Below, piece by piece: positions 11,105 to 18,786 of a DNA stretch of 64,000 nucleotides. The stretch comes from an uncultured Ruminiclostridium sp. (lineage in GTDB: Bacteria > Bacillota > Clostridia > Oscillospirales > Ruminococcaceae). Both the position numbers and the translations under genes were made by a program. The stretch spans positions 126,364-190,363 of the forward strand of contig CANQED010000002.1 of the NCBI GenBank assembly GCA_947594425.1, in the 5' to 3' direction. How positions within the stretch are numbered: position 1 is the stretch's first letter; each line of letters opens with the position of its first letter. The notes below the pieces were generated by a model. It ran no database searches, was not told where the DNA came from, and was given only the letters and a program-made list of their open reading frames with translations.

Positions 11105-11452
11105 TTATGACTCGGGAGTGTCGTGTACTGTCCTGTTCTCGGCAATGCTGCTCTTAAGTATCCTTATCTTGGTCCTGTCGCTGCCGGTTTCGATAAGAAC
11201 GGTGTCCTCCTTGACACTGAGAACTCTGCCGATAATGCCGCCCGCGGTGACTACCTCGTCGGCTACCTCGAGATGGTCGAGCATCTCTTTCATTTTCTTA
11301 GAGCGCTTTTTCTCGGGTCTTATGATAAGAAAATAGAAGATAACTATCATAAGCACAAGAGGTATCAGCATTAAAAGCATACTTGCGGGATTTTGCGTTC
11401 CCTGAGCCTGCTGTCCGCCGGCTGTCGTCATAAATTTAATAAGCTCTGTCAT
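11105..11452 (-). CDS. yajC: Preprotein translocase subunit YajC
   Basis: 115 aa, the usual length. A single membrane helix (MLLMLIPLVLMIVIFYFLII) is followed by RPEKKRSKKMKEML and the conserved VVTAGGIIGRV block. It is an accessory of SecDF-YajC at the membrane. Ribosome binding site GAAAGGA before ATG. secD/secF are not adjacent. Preceded by an unusually structured leader with its own promoter. Confidence 0.95.
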   Translation of the reverse strand: MTELIKFMTTAGGQQAQGTQNPASMLLMLIPLVLMIVIFYFLIIRPEKKRSKKMKEMLDHLEVADEVVTAGGIIGRVLSVKEDTVLIETGSDRTKIRILKSSIAENRTVHDTPES

Positions 11453-11473
11453 AATTGTTTTCCTTTCTTTTTA

Positions 11474-11651
11474 AGGCGGTCTGCCGCCTGTTGATATTAT
11501 ACCATAAATTGCGGCTGACCCGTCAGACGCGGGCGGCGCAAGCCGACGGGCGCAACGCGCCAAAATTTATGATACAATGTTCTCAGCCGCCTGTGTAAAC
11601 AGGCAGCCGCGTAAGCGGCGTAGATTTGACAAGTCAAATCTACCGGCTGAG
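11474..11651 (-). ncRNA. Highly structured leader RNA or small RNA upstream of yajC
   Basis: Three folded modules lie between the promoter at 11655-11683 and yajC. (1) 11582-11651: a cloverleaf closed by an 8-bp stem (CTCAGCCG/CGGCTGAG) holding three hairpins: CCTG/CAGG, GCCGC/GCGGC, and a 10-bp TAGATTTGAC/GTCAAATCTA. (2) 11503-11571: closed by CATAAATT/AATTTATG, with GGCGC/GCGCC and CCCGTC/GACGGG inside. (3) 11474-11489: AGGCGG/CCGCCT. I recognise no known riboswitch. It could also be a mobile palindromic repeat. Confidence 0.55.
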
Positions 11652-11654
11652 GTT

Positions 11655-11683
11655 ATTATAGCACAGATTTACACACATGTCAA
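11655..11683 (-). promoter_or_regulatory. Consensus promoter starting the structured yajC leader
   Basis: Minus strand TTGACA (11678-11683), 17-bp spacer, TATAAT (11655-11660). The predicted start falls at the first base pairs of the cloverleaf. Confidence 0.78.
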
Positions 11684-11714
11684 TTTCATTTGTGTAAACG
11701 GTGCAAATTTCCTT

Positions 11715-12932
11715 TTATCCGAGCATTACCGCCTTGCAGCCCGCGTCGGTGAGCAGCTTTTCGGCATTAGCGGCGTCGGTGATATCGCCGCTGAGCCTTA
11801 CGGATATTTCCCTGCTTCCGGTAAGCTTTTTGACCTCGGAGATAAGCTGCGGCAATGCCTTAGCCATATCCTTTTCTATCTGCAAGGTCTTGCCGTCGGC
11901 GATATCGAGCTTAGTGCCGAACATCGCGGTATCTATATGGATAACTATCTCGCAGCCCTTTGCCTTATCTATGCTCGAGAATATCTCGGCGGTCGCGTCG
12001 TATGTCGTTGCTGCCGCACTGATAAGGTCGTCAGCGTCTATCTCGATATAAGAGGCGCTGTTTTTAGCCGAGGCGGCGAGCGCCGCTGCGAGGGCGGAGA
12101 GCCTGTCGGCACGGTCGTTTGCCTTTACGCTCGCGGGCAAAAGATTATAGTCGTACTGCCTGAATGCGGGGAACATCGTATTTTGCAATAGGATGGTCTT
12201 AAAGCCTGCGTCGGATATTTCTTTAGTAAGCTCACCGAAGTACTCGGAGGCTTTATCGGCGGCGGGGTTTACCCACGGCTTGCCGCCCTTATTGGCATAA
12301 TTGTCGAGCCACATCCAGCCCTCGGACGCGTGATAGCTAGTAGAGTCTATCAGGTGCGGCGTGGTGCGGTCTAATAGTGTCGAGAACGCCGCCGCAGGGA
12401 CAACTCCCGCTTTTTTACACTCGTCGACTATCTGCTTTAATGTCAGCGTGCCCTTTATCACTGTATCGGAGCTCTTAGCGGTCTTATTGTCGGACTTATA
12501 CAGCAATTCTCCGTCGGTATTTTTGAGGACGAATACCACCTGCGAGCACTTATCCTTGACTGAGTCGAGGTATTTAGTCAGCGCCTGCGCCGAGTTTAGC
12601 GTGCCGTCGGGCGCGACAAGGGTAAGCCCCTGCTCGGCGGGCTTTTGCTCGGCGGGCTTAGTGGTAGAGGGCGCCGCCGTGGTCTCGGGAGCTGTGCTCT
12701 CGGGCGCTGTGCTTACGGGCGGGGTCCATACGGGCTCGCTCGGGGTCGAATTTTCCTCGGCGCGCTCGTTAAAGAAATTAATCACCGTCGGCGCGACCGA
12801 ATATCCCACAAATACAAGCGCCCCTACTATAATAAGCAGGAGGATTATTTCAAAGACCTTTCTGCCTGTGCTTTTTCTTTTTTTGTAAAGATTTTTGTGA
12901 TTGCGCTTTATCTTAGCGCCTTTTTTCTTCAT
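11715..12932 (-). CDS. Membrane-anchored DUF4015-like putative glycoside hydrolase
   Basis: 405 aa. A very basic cytoplasmic tail (residues 1-24), one membrane helix (about 27-48), a Pro/Thr/Glu linker (60-105), then an extracellular domain. The segment around GWMWLDNYANKGGKPWVNP and FKTILLQNTMFP resembles the TIM-barrel core of DUF4015, a putative glycosidase family. The substrate is unknown. Last gene of rpe-rnfD-rnfE-rnfA-this gene, 18 nt after rnfA. Its linkage to the Rnf-like genes may be functional or simply operon packing. The family call is by motif resemblance only. Confidence 0.6.
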   Translation of the reverse strand: MKKKGAKIKRNHKNLYKKRKSTGRKVFEIILLLIIVGALVFVGYSVAPTVINFFNERAEENSTPSEPVWTPPVSTAPESTAPETTAAPSTTKPAEQKPAEQGLTLVAPDGTLNSAQALTKYLDSVKDKCSQVVFVLKNTDGELLYKSDNKTAKSSDTVIKGTLTLKQIVDECKKAGVVPAAAFSTLLDRTTPHLIDSTSYHASEGWMWLDNYANKGGKPWVNPAADKASEYFGELTKEISDAGFKTILLQNTMFPAFRQYDYNLLPASVKANDRADRLSALAAALAASAKNSASYIEIDADDLISAAATTYDATAEIFSSIDKAKGCEIVIHIDTAMFGTKLDIADGKTLQIEKDMAKALPQLISEVKKLTGSREISVRLSGDITDAANAEKLLTDAGCKAVMLG

Positions 12933-12950
12933 TGTATGCTGCTCCTTTTT

Positions 12951-13544
12951 TCAGACACTGGTATTATATCCCGTAAGGGCGTAAAACGCCAAGGACATTA
13001 TCCCTATAAACACCATCATTATCGGCATCCCTCTGAATGCCGCGGGTACGAGCGGAGAATTAAGCCTGTCGTTTGCGATATGCAGGAAAAACACCGCTAT
13101 CATAAAGCCTGCCGATATTCCCACCGCAAAGCCCATATACGCGAAAAAGTCGCCGTGGTAAACGTTATTCAAAAACAGCGCGCCGAGCACCGCGGCGTTG
13201 AACACCGACAGGTGGACGTACTTTTTTATCCGCTTAAACAGCTTAGGCATAAAGCGCCAAACTATCAGCAGACTCCCCGTGTATACTATGCTTATTATCA
13301 CCGTATATATAAGCGGCATTACGACATAAAAATATTCATAGTCGCAAAGCAGACCATCTATCGGATAGGTTATAAGGCTCGACACTACCAGCACATACGC
13401 TATACCGAGCCCGAGCCCGACCATATTTCCCGTCTTGCGCGAGGCGTAAAACGCAACGCTGGTGCCGAGCGCACGCGAGAATATCGCGTTTTCTACAAAC
13501 ATCGCGATCATCGCCGTATTGACAAACGCCGCTAACATCGACAT
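12951..13544 (-). CDS. rnfA: RnfA/NqrE-like membrane protein lacking the Fe-S cysteines
   Basis: 197 aa with six predicted membrane helices, the size and layout of RnfA. The C-terminal block FRGMPIMMVFIGIMSLAF matches RnfA well. In canonical RnfA two half-membrane cysteines (in LGxCPF and TNCAVLG) bind a [2Fe-2S] cluster. Here they are Ser29 (LGTSVAF) and Ala117 (FNAAVLGA), so the cluster cannot form in the known way. Begins 18 nt after rnfE. No rnfB, rnfC or rnfG lies in the operon. Name reflects homology, not proven function. Confidence 0.75.
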   Translation of the reverse strand: MSMLAAFVNTAMIAMFVENAIFSRALGTSVAFYASRKTGNMVGLGLGIAYVLVVSSLITYPIDGLLCDYEYFYVVMPLIYTVIISIVYTGSLLIVWRFMPKLFKRIKKYVHLSVFNAAVLGALFLNNVYHGDFFAYMGFAVGISAGFMIAVFFLHIANDRLNSPLVPAAFRGMPIMMVFIGIMSLAFYALTGYNTSV

Positions 13545-13562
13545 AATAACGCTCTCCTCCCG

Positions 13563-14237
13563 CTACTTTGTATTGTCGGCGGACTGCTGCTGTTTTATCC
13601 TGCGGTTTCTCGCAAAATTATACAGCGCGCGAAAAGTCCCCGCCATTATCCCCACGAGTATAAACCCGCCGAAAGGAGCCTCAAACGCCGATATATTGAG
13701 CTCCATAAGCTTTATCCCCGCAAAGGTGCCAAAGCATATCATCTCTCTTAGCGCACCGGTCACCGCGCATACCGCAGCAAATCCTACCGCGAAGAAAAAC
13801 ACATCTATCATCATCTCGCCGCGCCGCCTTAAATAAAATCGGCTCTCGGTCTTGGAAAATATCAGCGCGTTGGTAATTATCAGCGGCATATATATACCGA
13901 TAAGCTCTACCGTAAGCGGGAAAATCTGCTCGAGCAGCAGCACGGTAGGGATATATATCACCGAACCCACCAAAGCATAAATAATGACCCTTAAGGTATA
14001 CACTATCTTTTTCGGGACGAACGAGCAGATAAAGATAGTCAGCATAGATATCACCGCGAAGGCTATGGCTATGACCACGCCCTTTTTAAAGGTGGTCGCG
14101 GCGATAACTACGGGGGCGTTTACTATGCCCGTCATAAGCACGATATTCTGCTTTGCAAGCCCGTCGAGCAGACTGCGGTCAAAGCCGCGCTCAGTCTTCT
14201 TTTCCCGTATCGCTTTCAGCTTTTTCGTCGCCGCCAT
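13563..14237 (-). CDS. rnfE: RnfE/NqrD-like membrane protein lacking the Fe-S cysteines
   Basis: 224 aa, multiple membrane helices, the usual RnfE length, with a basic hydrophilic N-terminus. The family blocks are seen as YMPLIITNALIF and TGALREMICFGT. The cysteines of canonical RnfE (GLCPLLA and TNCIVxGR) align with Ala41 (VNAPVVIA) and Ala124 (TNALIFSK). Overlaps the end of rnfD by 47 nt, implying coupled translation. Its partner RnfA has lost the same ligands. See findings. Confidence 0.75.
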   Translation of the reverse strand: MAATKKLKAIREKKTERGFDRSLLDGLAKQNIVLMTGIVNAPVVIAATTFKKGVVIAIAFAVISMLTIFICSFVPKKIVYTLRVIIYALVGSVIYIPTVLLLEQIFPLTVELIGIYMPLIITNALIFSKTESRFYLRRRGEMMIDVFFFAVGFAAVCAVTGALREMICFGTFAGIKLMELNISAFEAPFGGFILVGIMAGTFRALYNFARNRRIKQQQSADNTK

Positions 14238-15480
14238 CGTCCGCCGCCTGCCTTTCTTTATTTTTTCTTTGCTCTTTAACTTGAGATACTTTCTTAGATA
14301 TATTCTCGGCAGCGTCCTTTATGCTGACGTGCCGCTTGCGCTTTACCTTTGTGACCTTGCTGTCTATAGGGGGCATATTAAAGTTGACCGGCTCTGCGAT
14401 AATTTCCTGCGTATCGGTAAGCGCGGGGGTCTTGCCCTGCTTTACGTTTTTGGACACTCGCTCGAAAGAGCCGAGATTTTCCTTTAGATAAGACGCTAAG
14501 CGCTTAATGCCGGTGCATATATTAAAGTACAGTCTGTCAAGATACAGCGCGAGGGCGTTTGTGACAAGCAGTGAGAACACGAATACTCCCTCTATCTGCG
14601 CGGTATTGCGAAACGCCACCGTTATCGCGCCGAGCAGCAGCCCGTATATCAGTCTCCCGCCGTTAGTAAGCGGCAGCGTCTGCGGGTCGTTTGCCAAGAA
14701 TATGAACCCGAACAGCACGAACCCGCTTATAAAGCGGAACGTGAGGTCGTCAAGCGACGGGTTCAAAAGATACGACAGCACCGCCATAACTCCCATACCG
14801 CCTACCGTCGCGGCAAGCGATACGCTCCTGCGCAGTATAAGGCACACCATACACACCGCAAGTATCAGTATGTGGGTAGTCCCCATAGGCCCCGCAAAGT
14901 TGCCCATAAGTATCTCGAGCGGCGTCAGCGCGGGGATAGCCCCCGTCTTTATAAATAAGCTCTCTATGCCGTTAGTAAGCACCGCATTGCTCGTGTCAAA
15001 AAGCTCGAGACCCGCCGACGTGGTGGGATAAAGCAGCACCTGCTGAGGATAGCACATTATCAGAAAGGCTATCGATACCGCCGCGGGATTGAATATATAG
15101 TTGTCCTTTCCGCCGAAAATATGCTTTACCGTTATCGTGAGCAGTGAGCCTACCGCTACTATATAATACGGCACGCTCGCGGGCAGCATAAGCGACAGCG
15201 CGAGCCCGTAAGCGATAGTGGACAGGTCCTTAAAGCTGTATTCTTTTTTAGAAAGAAAGCAGCCTATCATATCGGTAAGCACGCAGCATACCACCGCCAC
15301 GCCGCAGACAGCCGCCGCCCGAGCGCCGTAGCGGAACACCGCCATAACGGTGATAGCCAACATAAACAGTATCTGGTCGCCGTATACGCTGCGGGGCTTG
15401 CGCAGCTTTTTGCGCGCCGCCTCGGTAGTCATGAGCAGCGGCGCGTCGTCTATTTTTTTAAGAAGCTCATCGTTTGTCAA
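14191..15480 (-). CDS. rnfD: RnfD/NqrB-like membrane protein without the flavinylation motif
   Basis: 429 aa from the TTG at 15480, which has GGAGGGGG 10 nt ahead; the GTG at 15519 used by the track overlaps rpe and has no ribosome binding site. Membrane helices and the family blocks IFNPAAVSIAFLI, FLANDPQTLPLTNGGRLIYG and EGVFVFSLLVTNAL match RnfD. Canonical RnfD/NqrB bind FMN covalently through Thr in an SGAT motif; the corresponding loop here reads FDTSNAVLTNG with no SGAT. A charged C-terminal extension of about 90 residues (KVKRKRHVSIKDAAENISKK) is unusual. Second gene of the operon. Confidence 0.75.
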   Translation of the reverse strand: MTNDELLKKIDDAPLLMTTEAARKKLRKPRSVYGDQILFMLAITVMAVFRYGARAAAVCGVAVVCCVLTDMIGCFLSKKEYSFKDLSTIAYGLALSLMLPASVPYYIVAVGSLLTITVKHIFGGKDNYIFNPAAVSIAFLIMCYPQQVLLYPTTSAGLELFDTSNAVLTNGIESLFIKTGAIPALTPLEILMGNFAGPMGTTHILILAVCMVCLILRRSVSLAATVGGMGVMAVLSYLLNPSLDDLTFRFISGFVLFGFIFLANDPQTLPLTNGGRLIYGLLLGAITVAFRNTAQIEGVFVFSLLVTNALALYLDRLYFNICTGIKRLASYLKENLGSFERVSKNVKQGKTPALTDTQEIIAEPVNFNMPPIDSKVTKVKRKRHVSIKDAAENISKKVSQVKEQRKNKERQAADDGGDEKAESDTGKED

Positions 15481-15506
15481 AGAAAAACTTCCCCCTCCAA
15501 ATATCG

Positions 15507-16163
15507 TCAGCCGCCGCACTTAAGGCTGTCTAAGGCGCTCTTAAAATCATCCGCGCCGAAAAGATAGCTCCCCGCGACCAAAACATCCGCTCCCGCCTCA
15601 GTGACGATTTTTGCGGTATCGGCGTTTATCCCGCCGTCCACCTGTATATTCATCTTATCAAAGCCGTTTTGGCGGCAGTATTCTCTAAGCTGTCTTACCT
15701 TGTCGGCACACTCGGGGATAAAGCTCTGCCCGCCGTACCCCGGCTCTACCGTCATAATAAGCACCATATCGCATAGCGGGAGGTACGGGTAAACGCTCTC
15801 TATGGGTGTGTTCGGCTTTAGGGCAAGTCCCGCGCGCATACCGAGCCGTCTTATCTCGGAAAGATTGTTCTCGGTATCCCCCGCGCTCTCGATATGGATA
15901 GTGAGCATATCGCTGCCTGCCTCGGCAAACCTCGGTATAAGCTTTGTAGGGTCGATTATCATAAGGTGTGTGTCAAAGAACATACCGGATACGCGGCGCA
16001 GTGCCTTTACCACATTATTGCCGTAGGTGATATTGTCTACGAACACCCCGTCCATAACGTCTATATGGAGCCAGTCAACGCCCGCGCCCTCGGCTCGTCC
16101 GACCTCTTCGGCGAGGCGTGAAAGATCCGACGCAAGAATAGATGCGGAAACGATCGTATTCAT
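15507..16163 (-). CDS. rpe: Ribulose-phosphate 3-epimerase
   Basis: 218-aa TIM-barrel enzyme interconverting ribulose-5-P and xylulose-5-P in the pentose phosphate pathway. Metal and catalytic residues lie in WLHIDVMDGVFV, DTHLMI, MTVEPGYGGQSF and VDGGIN, all intact. Ribosome binding site AAGGAGAGGG. First gene of the operon with rnfD, rnfE, rnfA and the DUF4015 gene, from a promoter at 16206-16234. In many Firmicutes rpe follows rsgA/prkC; that context is absent here. Confidence 0.96.
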   Translation of the reverse strand: MNTIVSASILASDLSRLAEEVGRAEGAGVDWLHIDVMDGVFVDNITYGNNVVKALRRVSGMFFDTHLMIIDPTKLIPRFAEAGSDMLTIHIESAGDTENNLSEIRRLGMRAGLALKPNTPIESVYPYLPLCDMVLIMTVEPGYGGQSFIPECADKVRQLREYCRQNGFDKMNIQVDGGINADTAKIVTEAGADVLVAGSYLFGADDFKSALDSLKCGG

Positions 16164-16205
16164 TTTATGCCGTCCCTCTCCTTACAAACATAACTATTCA
16201 CATTA

Positions 16206-16234
16206 ATGATACATCATAACTTTCATTTCGTCAA
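16206..16234 (-). promoter_or_regulatory. Promoter of rpe-rnfDEA-DUF4015; 16164-16415 otherwise non-coding
   Basis: Minus strand TTGACG (16229-16234), 17-bp spacer, TATCAT (16206-16211). The rest of the gap serves the divergent spoIIQ-like gene. I could not identify a convincing sigma-F promoter there. Confidence 0.65.
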
Positions 16235-16415
16235 GTGAAAACTCCGCAATATTTTCCTTTTTCAGCCTATTTTACAAAAAAGTCAAAAAAATCGACCTTT
16301 TAATTGTCAATATACTTAAAGCAAGATTTTGCATTATTGTGAATAAAAAGGCAGAAAGTGTTAAAAATAGCTTTAGGCAGGTATAAAACAAACCTTATTA
16401 TGAAAGGAATAACGT

Positions 16416-17147
16416 ATGAAGAAGATCAAATTTGCTAAAGTAAAGGAATTTTTCAAGGGCAAGGGGTTTATAGGCGCGCTGTGCCTGAGCGTTGCGGCGA
16501 TAGGCATTGCAACATATGTCGCATACGACCAGACGTTACGGGATATAACCTCACAGCCGAGCTTTACCCCCACCACCGAACAGCAGGTCGCAAACGACGT
16601 TTCGGGCGTACCTAAGGAGGAGGAAACAAGCGCTCCCGCCGAGAGCGCGGACGCTCCCGTATCCACGGAAGAGCCCGACAGCAGTATCGACTCTCAGCCC
16701 GACGAGGACGAAAAGGCTAACAACTTTGTGTCGGGCGAGCCTGAGAGAATGATGCCCGTGCAGGGCGAGATACTAAACCCCTACAGCGGCGGCGAGCTTG
16801 TCAAGAGTGAGACGCTAGGCGTATGGAAGACCCACGACGGCATAGATATTGCCTGCGAGGAGGGCACGGATATACGCGCCGCGGCGGCGGGCAAGGTGAT
16901 ACAGATACGCGACGACCCGCTCTGGGGAGTGTGCGCGGTGATAGACCACTATGACGGGTATCAGGGGTATTATTTCGGGCTGGATAAGGCGCTGGAGATA
17001 AAAGAGCAGCAGGAGGTGGACGCGGGCGACATTATCGGAAAGACTGCGCCTTTTGACTGCGAGGCAAAATTGCCGCCTCACCTGCACTTTGGCGTAAAGC
17101 TGAGTGAAAAATGGATAGACCCCGCCGAATTTATCGGGGAAGAATAA
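16416..17147 (+). CDS. spoIIQ: SpoIIQ-like LytM (M23 family) protein
   Basis: 243 aa with a short cytoplasmic tail, one membrane helix (about residues 18-37), a Glu/Ser/Pro linker and a C-terminal LytM domain (about 115-243). HDGIDIA and PPHLHFGV keep the zinc-binding His/Asp/His. The catalytic His of the usual YxHL block is replaced (YYFGLDKA), as in Bacillus SpoIIQ, which has YQSL. The pattern MPVQGEILNPYSGG and DPLWGVCAVIDHYDG also matches SpoIIQ, the forespore half of the SpoIIQ-SpoIIIAH engulfment channel. Monocistronic and followed by a strong terminator. The SpoIIQ assignment is inference from these motifs. Confidence 0.75.
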   Translation: MKKIKFAKVKEFFKGKGFIGALCLSVAAIGIATYVAYDQTLRDITSQPSFTPTTEQQVANDVSGVPKEEETSAPAESADAPVSTEEPDSSIDSQPDEDEKANNFVSGEPERMMPVQGEILNPYSGGELVKSETLGVWKTHDGIDIACEEGTDIRAAAAGKVIQIRDDPLWGVCAVIDHYDGYQGYYFGLDKALEIKEQQEVDAGDIIGKTAPFDCEAKLPPHLHFGVKLSEKWIDPAEFIGEE

Positions 17148-17300
17148 ATTAAACAACTCGAAAAACACCTTGCGGCGTTTTCCGAAGCTGAAACTTATCT
17201 CAAATGGGGGCAAAAACCTGATGTTTTTACCCCCATACCCCCTTTTTCTTCCGAATATTTTAGCTTGATATTTTTTATTAAAACCTTTTTCGACAGACAA

Positions 17301-17340
17301 AGGGGTATCTTAGGCGATTGCCTGATACCTCTTAATTTTT
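17301..17340 (+). terminator. Terminator of spoIIQ; 17148-17449 otherwise non-coding
   Basis: AGGGGTATC-TT-AGGC-GATT-GCCT-GATACCTCT (17301-17332) followed by a T tract. A second, imperfect G/C plus A/T hairpin lies at 17205-17235 (TGGGGG...CCCCCA). I see no ORF in this gap. Confidence 0.75.
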
Positions 17341-17380
17341 TACTATTTTAAAATTTTCACAAAAATTTTAAGAAAATATG

Positions 17381-17409
17381 TTGCAAAATCAAACTCTTTA
17401 TGCTATAAT
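17381..17409 (+). promoter_or_regulatory. Promoter of cmk-plsC-ispH/rpsA
   Basis: TTGCAA (17381-17386), 17-bp spacer, TATAAT (17404-17409). Confidence 0.75.
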
Positions 17410-17449
17410 CAATAAGAATAGATTAAAATTGAGAGAAAAGGTGACGCGT

Positions 17450-18124
17450 ATGAGCATAGCGGTAGCGCTTGACGGACCTGTCGGAGCAGGCAAAAGCACA
17501 ATAGCTAAAGAATGTGCAAAGCGCCTCGGCTTTGTTTATATCGACACGGGCGCTATGTACAGGAGCATAGGCTTATACTGCGTCAATAACGGCGTCGACA
17601 TAAACGACGACAACGCGGTGGCGGCGGCTCTGGCGGACATTACGCTAAAGATAAAGCCCGACAAAGAGGGTCAGCACGTTATACTCTGCGGCAACGACGT
17701 CACCGACAAGATACGCACCCCCGAGATAAGCATGGCGGCGTCGAGAGTTTCCGCCGTGCCTAAGGTAAGAGAGTTTTTGCTCGAATTGCAGCGCAGCTTT
17801 GCCCGCACCCAAAATGTGATAATGGACGGGCGGGATATAGGCACCGTGGTGCTGCCCGACGCAAAGGTCAAGATATTCCTCACCGCGTCGGACGAGATAA
17901 GAGCAAAGCGCCGCTATGACGAGCTTGTCGCAAAGGGAGAGCAGGTAAGCTACGAAGATGTGCTGAAAGACCTGAGAAAAAGGGACTATGACGACTCGCA
18001 CCGCAGCGCCGCACCTCTTAAACAAGCCGAGGACGCGGTTTTGGCGGACACCTCCGAGCTCGATTTTGACGGCTCGTGCGCACTGATAGAGAATATCATC
18101 AGGAGCAAGGCGGGAGCGCTATGA
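17450..18124 (+). CDS. cmk: Cytidylate kinase
   Basis: 224 aa from the ATG at 17450 (AAAGGTGA ahead of it; the track start at 17378 overlaps the promoter). Phosphorylates CMP/dCMP with ATP. The P-loop GPVGAGKST, IDTGAMYRS, and the lid and base region MDGRDIGTVVLPDAKVKIFLTAS are present. First of three genes that overlap by ATGA and GTGA; the cmk-plsC-ispH/rpsA order is known from many Clostridia. Confidence 0.96.
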   Translation: MSIAVALDGPVGAGKSTIAKECAKRLGFVYIDTGAMYRSIGLYCVNNGVDINDDNAVAAALADITLKIKPDKEGQHVILCGNDVTDKIRTPEISMAASRVSAVPKVREFLLELQRSFARTQNVIMDGRDIGTVVLPDAKVKIFLTASDEIRAKRRYDELVAKGEQVSYEDVLKDLRKRDYDDSHRSAAPLKQAEDAVLADTSELDFDGSCALIENIIRSKAGAL

Positions 18125-18786
18125 TATACGAGTTTTTCAGAAAGTTTGTATGGATGGGCATGCATATTAAGCACCGCATAACCGTTATCGGCGGCGACAA
18201 CCGCCCGTACAAGCATAAGATAAAGGGCGGCTACATCATAGCCTGCAACCATCAGGAATACAGCGACCCACCGCTTATCGCGGCGGTCAACCGCGCGAGA
18301 TTTTCCTTTATGGCAAAGTCCGAGCTGTTTGAGAAAAACAAGCTGTTCGCGTGGCTGATAAGGCGCTGCGGAGCGTTCCCCGTCGTGCGCGGCGCGGGCG
18401 ACGGCTCGGCGATAGAGCACGCGGTAAAGGATCTCGAGGACGGGCGGGCGTTCGTGATATTTCCCGAGGGCACGCGCTCTAAGGACGGAAACATCGGCAG
18501 AGCAAAGTCCGGCATAGCGATAATAGCGGGCAAATCCGGCGCTCCGGTGCTTCCCGTATGCATAAAATACGGCAAGAAAGAATTTCGCCGTAAGGCCTAT
18601 ATCTCGATAGGCGAGATGATCCCCGCCGAGCAGATACGGCTAAAGAGCGACGACCGCGCGGAGCTAAGGCGGGTGTCAAATCTGATAATGGACAACATAC
18701 GCCTGCTAATGGACGGCATGAGCGAATACGGCGAGCCGCTGCCTAAGCAGTATAAGGGCGAAACGTCCGAAGATGACAACTCGTGA
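18121..18786 (+). CDS. plsC: 1-acyl-sn-glycerol-3-phosphate acyltransferase
   Basis: 221 aa. The ATG at 18121 overlaps the cmk stop (ATGA), which decides the start over the track's 18076. Adds the second acyl chain in phosphatidic acid synthesis at the membrane. Motif I is NHQEYSD (H-x4-D) and motif III is FPEGTRSKDG; the substrate block GAFPVVRG also fits. Translationally coupled with cmk before it and ispH/rpsA after it. Confidence 0.93.
   Translation: MIYEFFRKFVWMGMHIKHRITVIGGDNRPYKHKIKGGYIIACNHQEYSDPPLIAAVNRARFSFMAKSELFEKNKLFAWLIRRCGAFPVVRGAGDGSAIEHAVKDLEDGRAFVIFPEGTRSKDGNIGRAKSGIAIIAGKSGAPVLPVCIKYGKKEFRRKAYISIGEMIPAEQIRLKSDDRAELRRVSNLIMDNIRLLMDGMSEYGEPLPKQYKGETSEDDNS

Noticed and set aside
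11582-11651. tRNA gene
   Set aside because: The cloverleaf outline resembles a tRNA, but stems and loops have the wrong sizes (10-bp arm with 2-nt loop, 4-nt loop) and T-loop/anticodon signals are absent.
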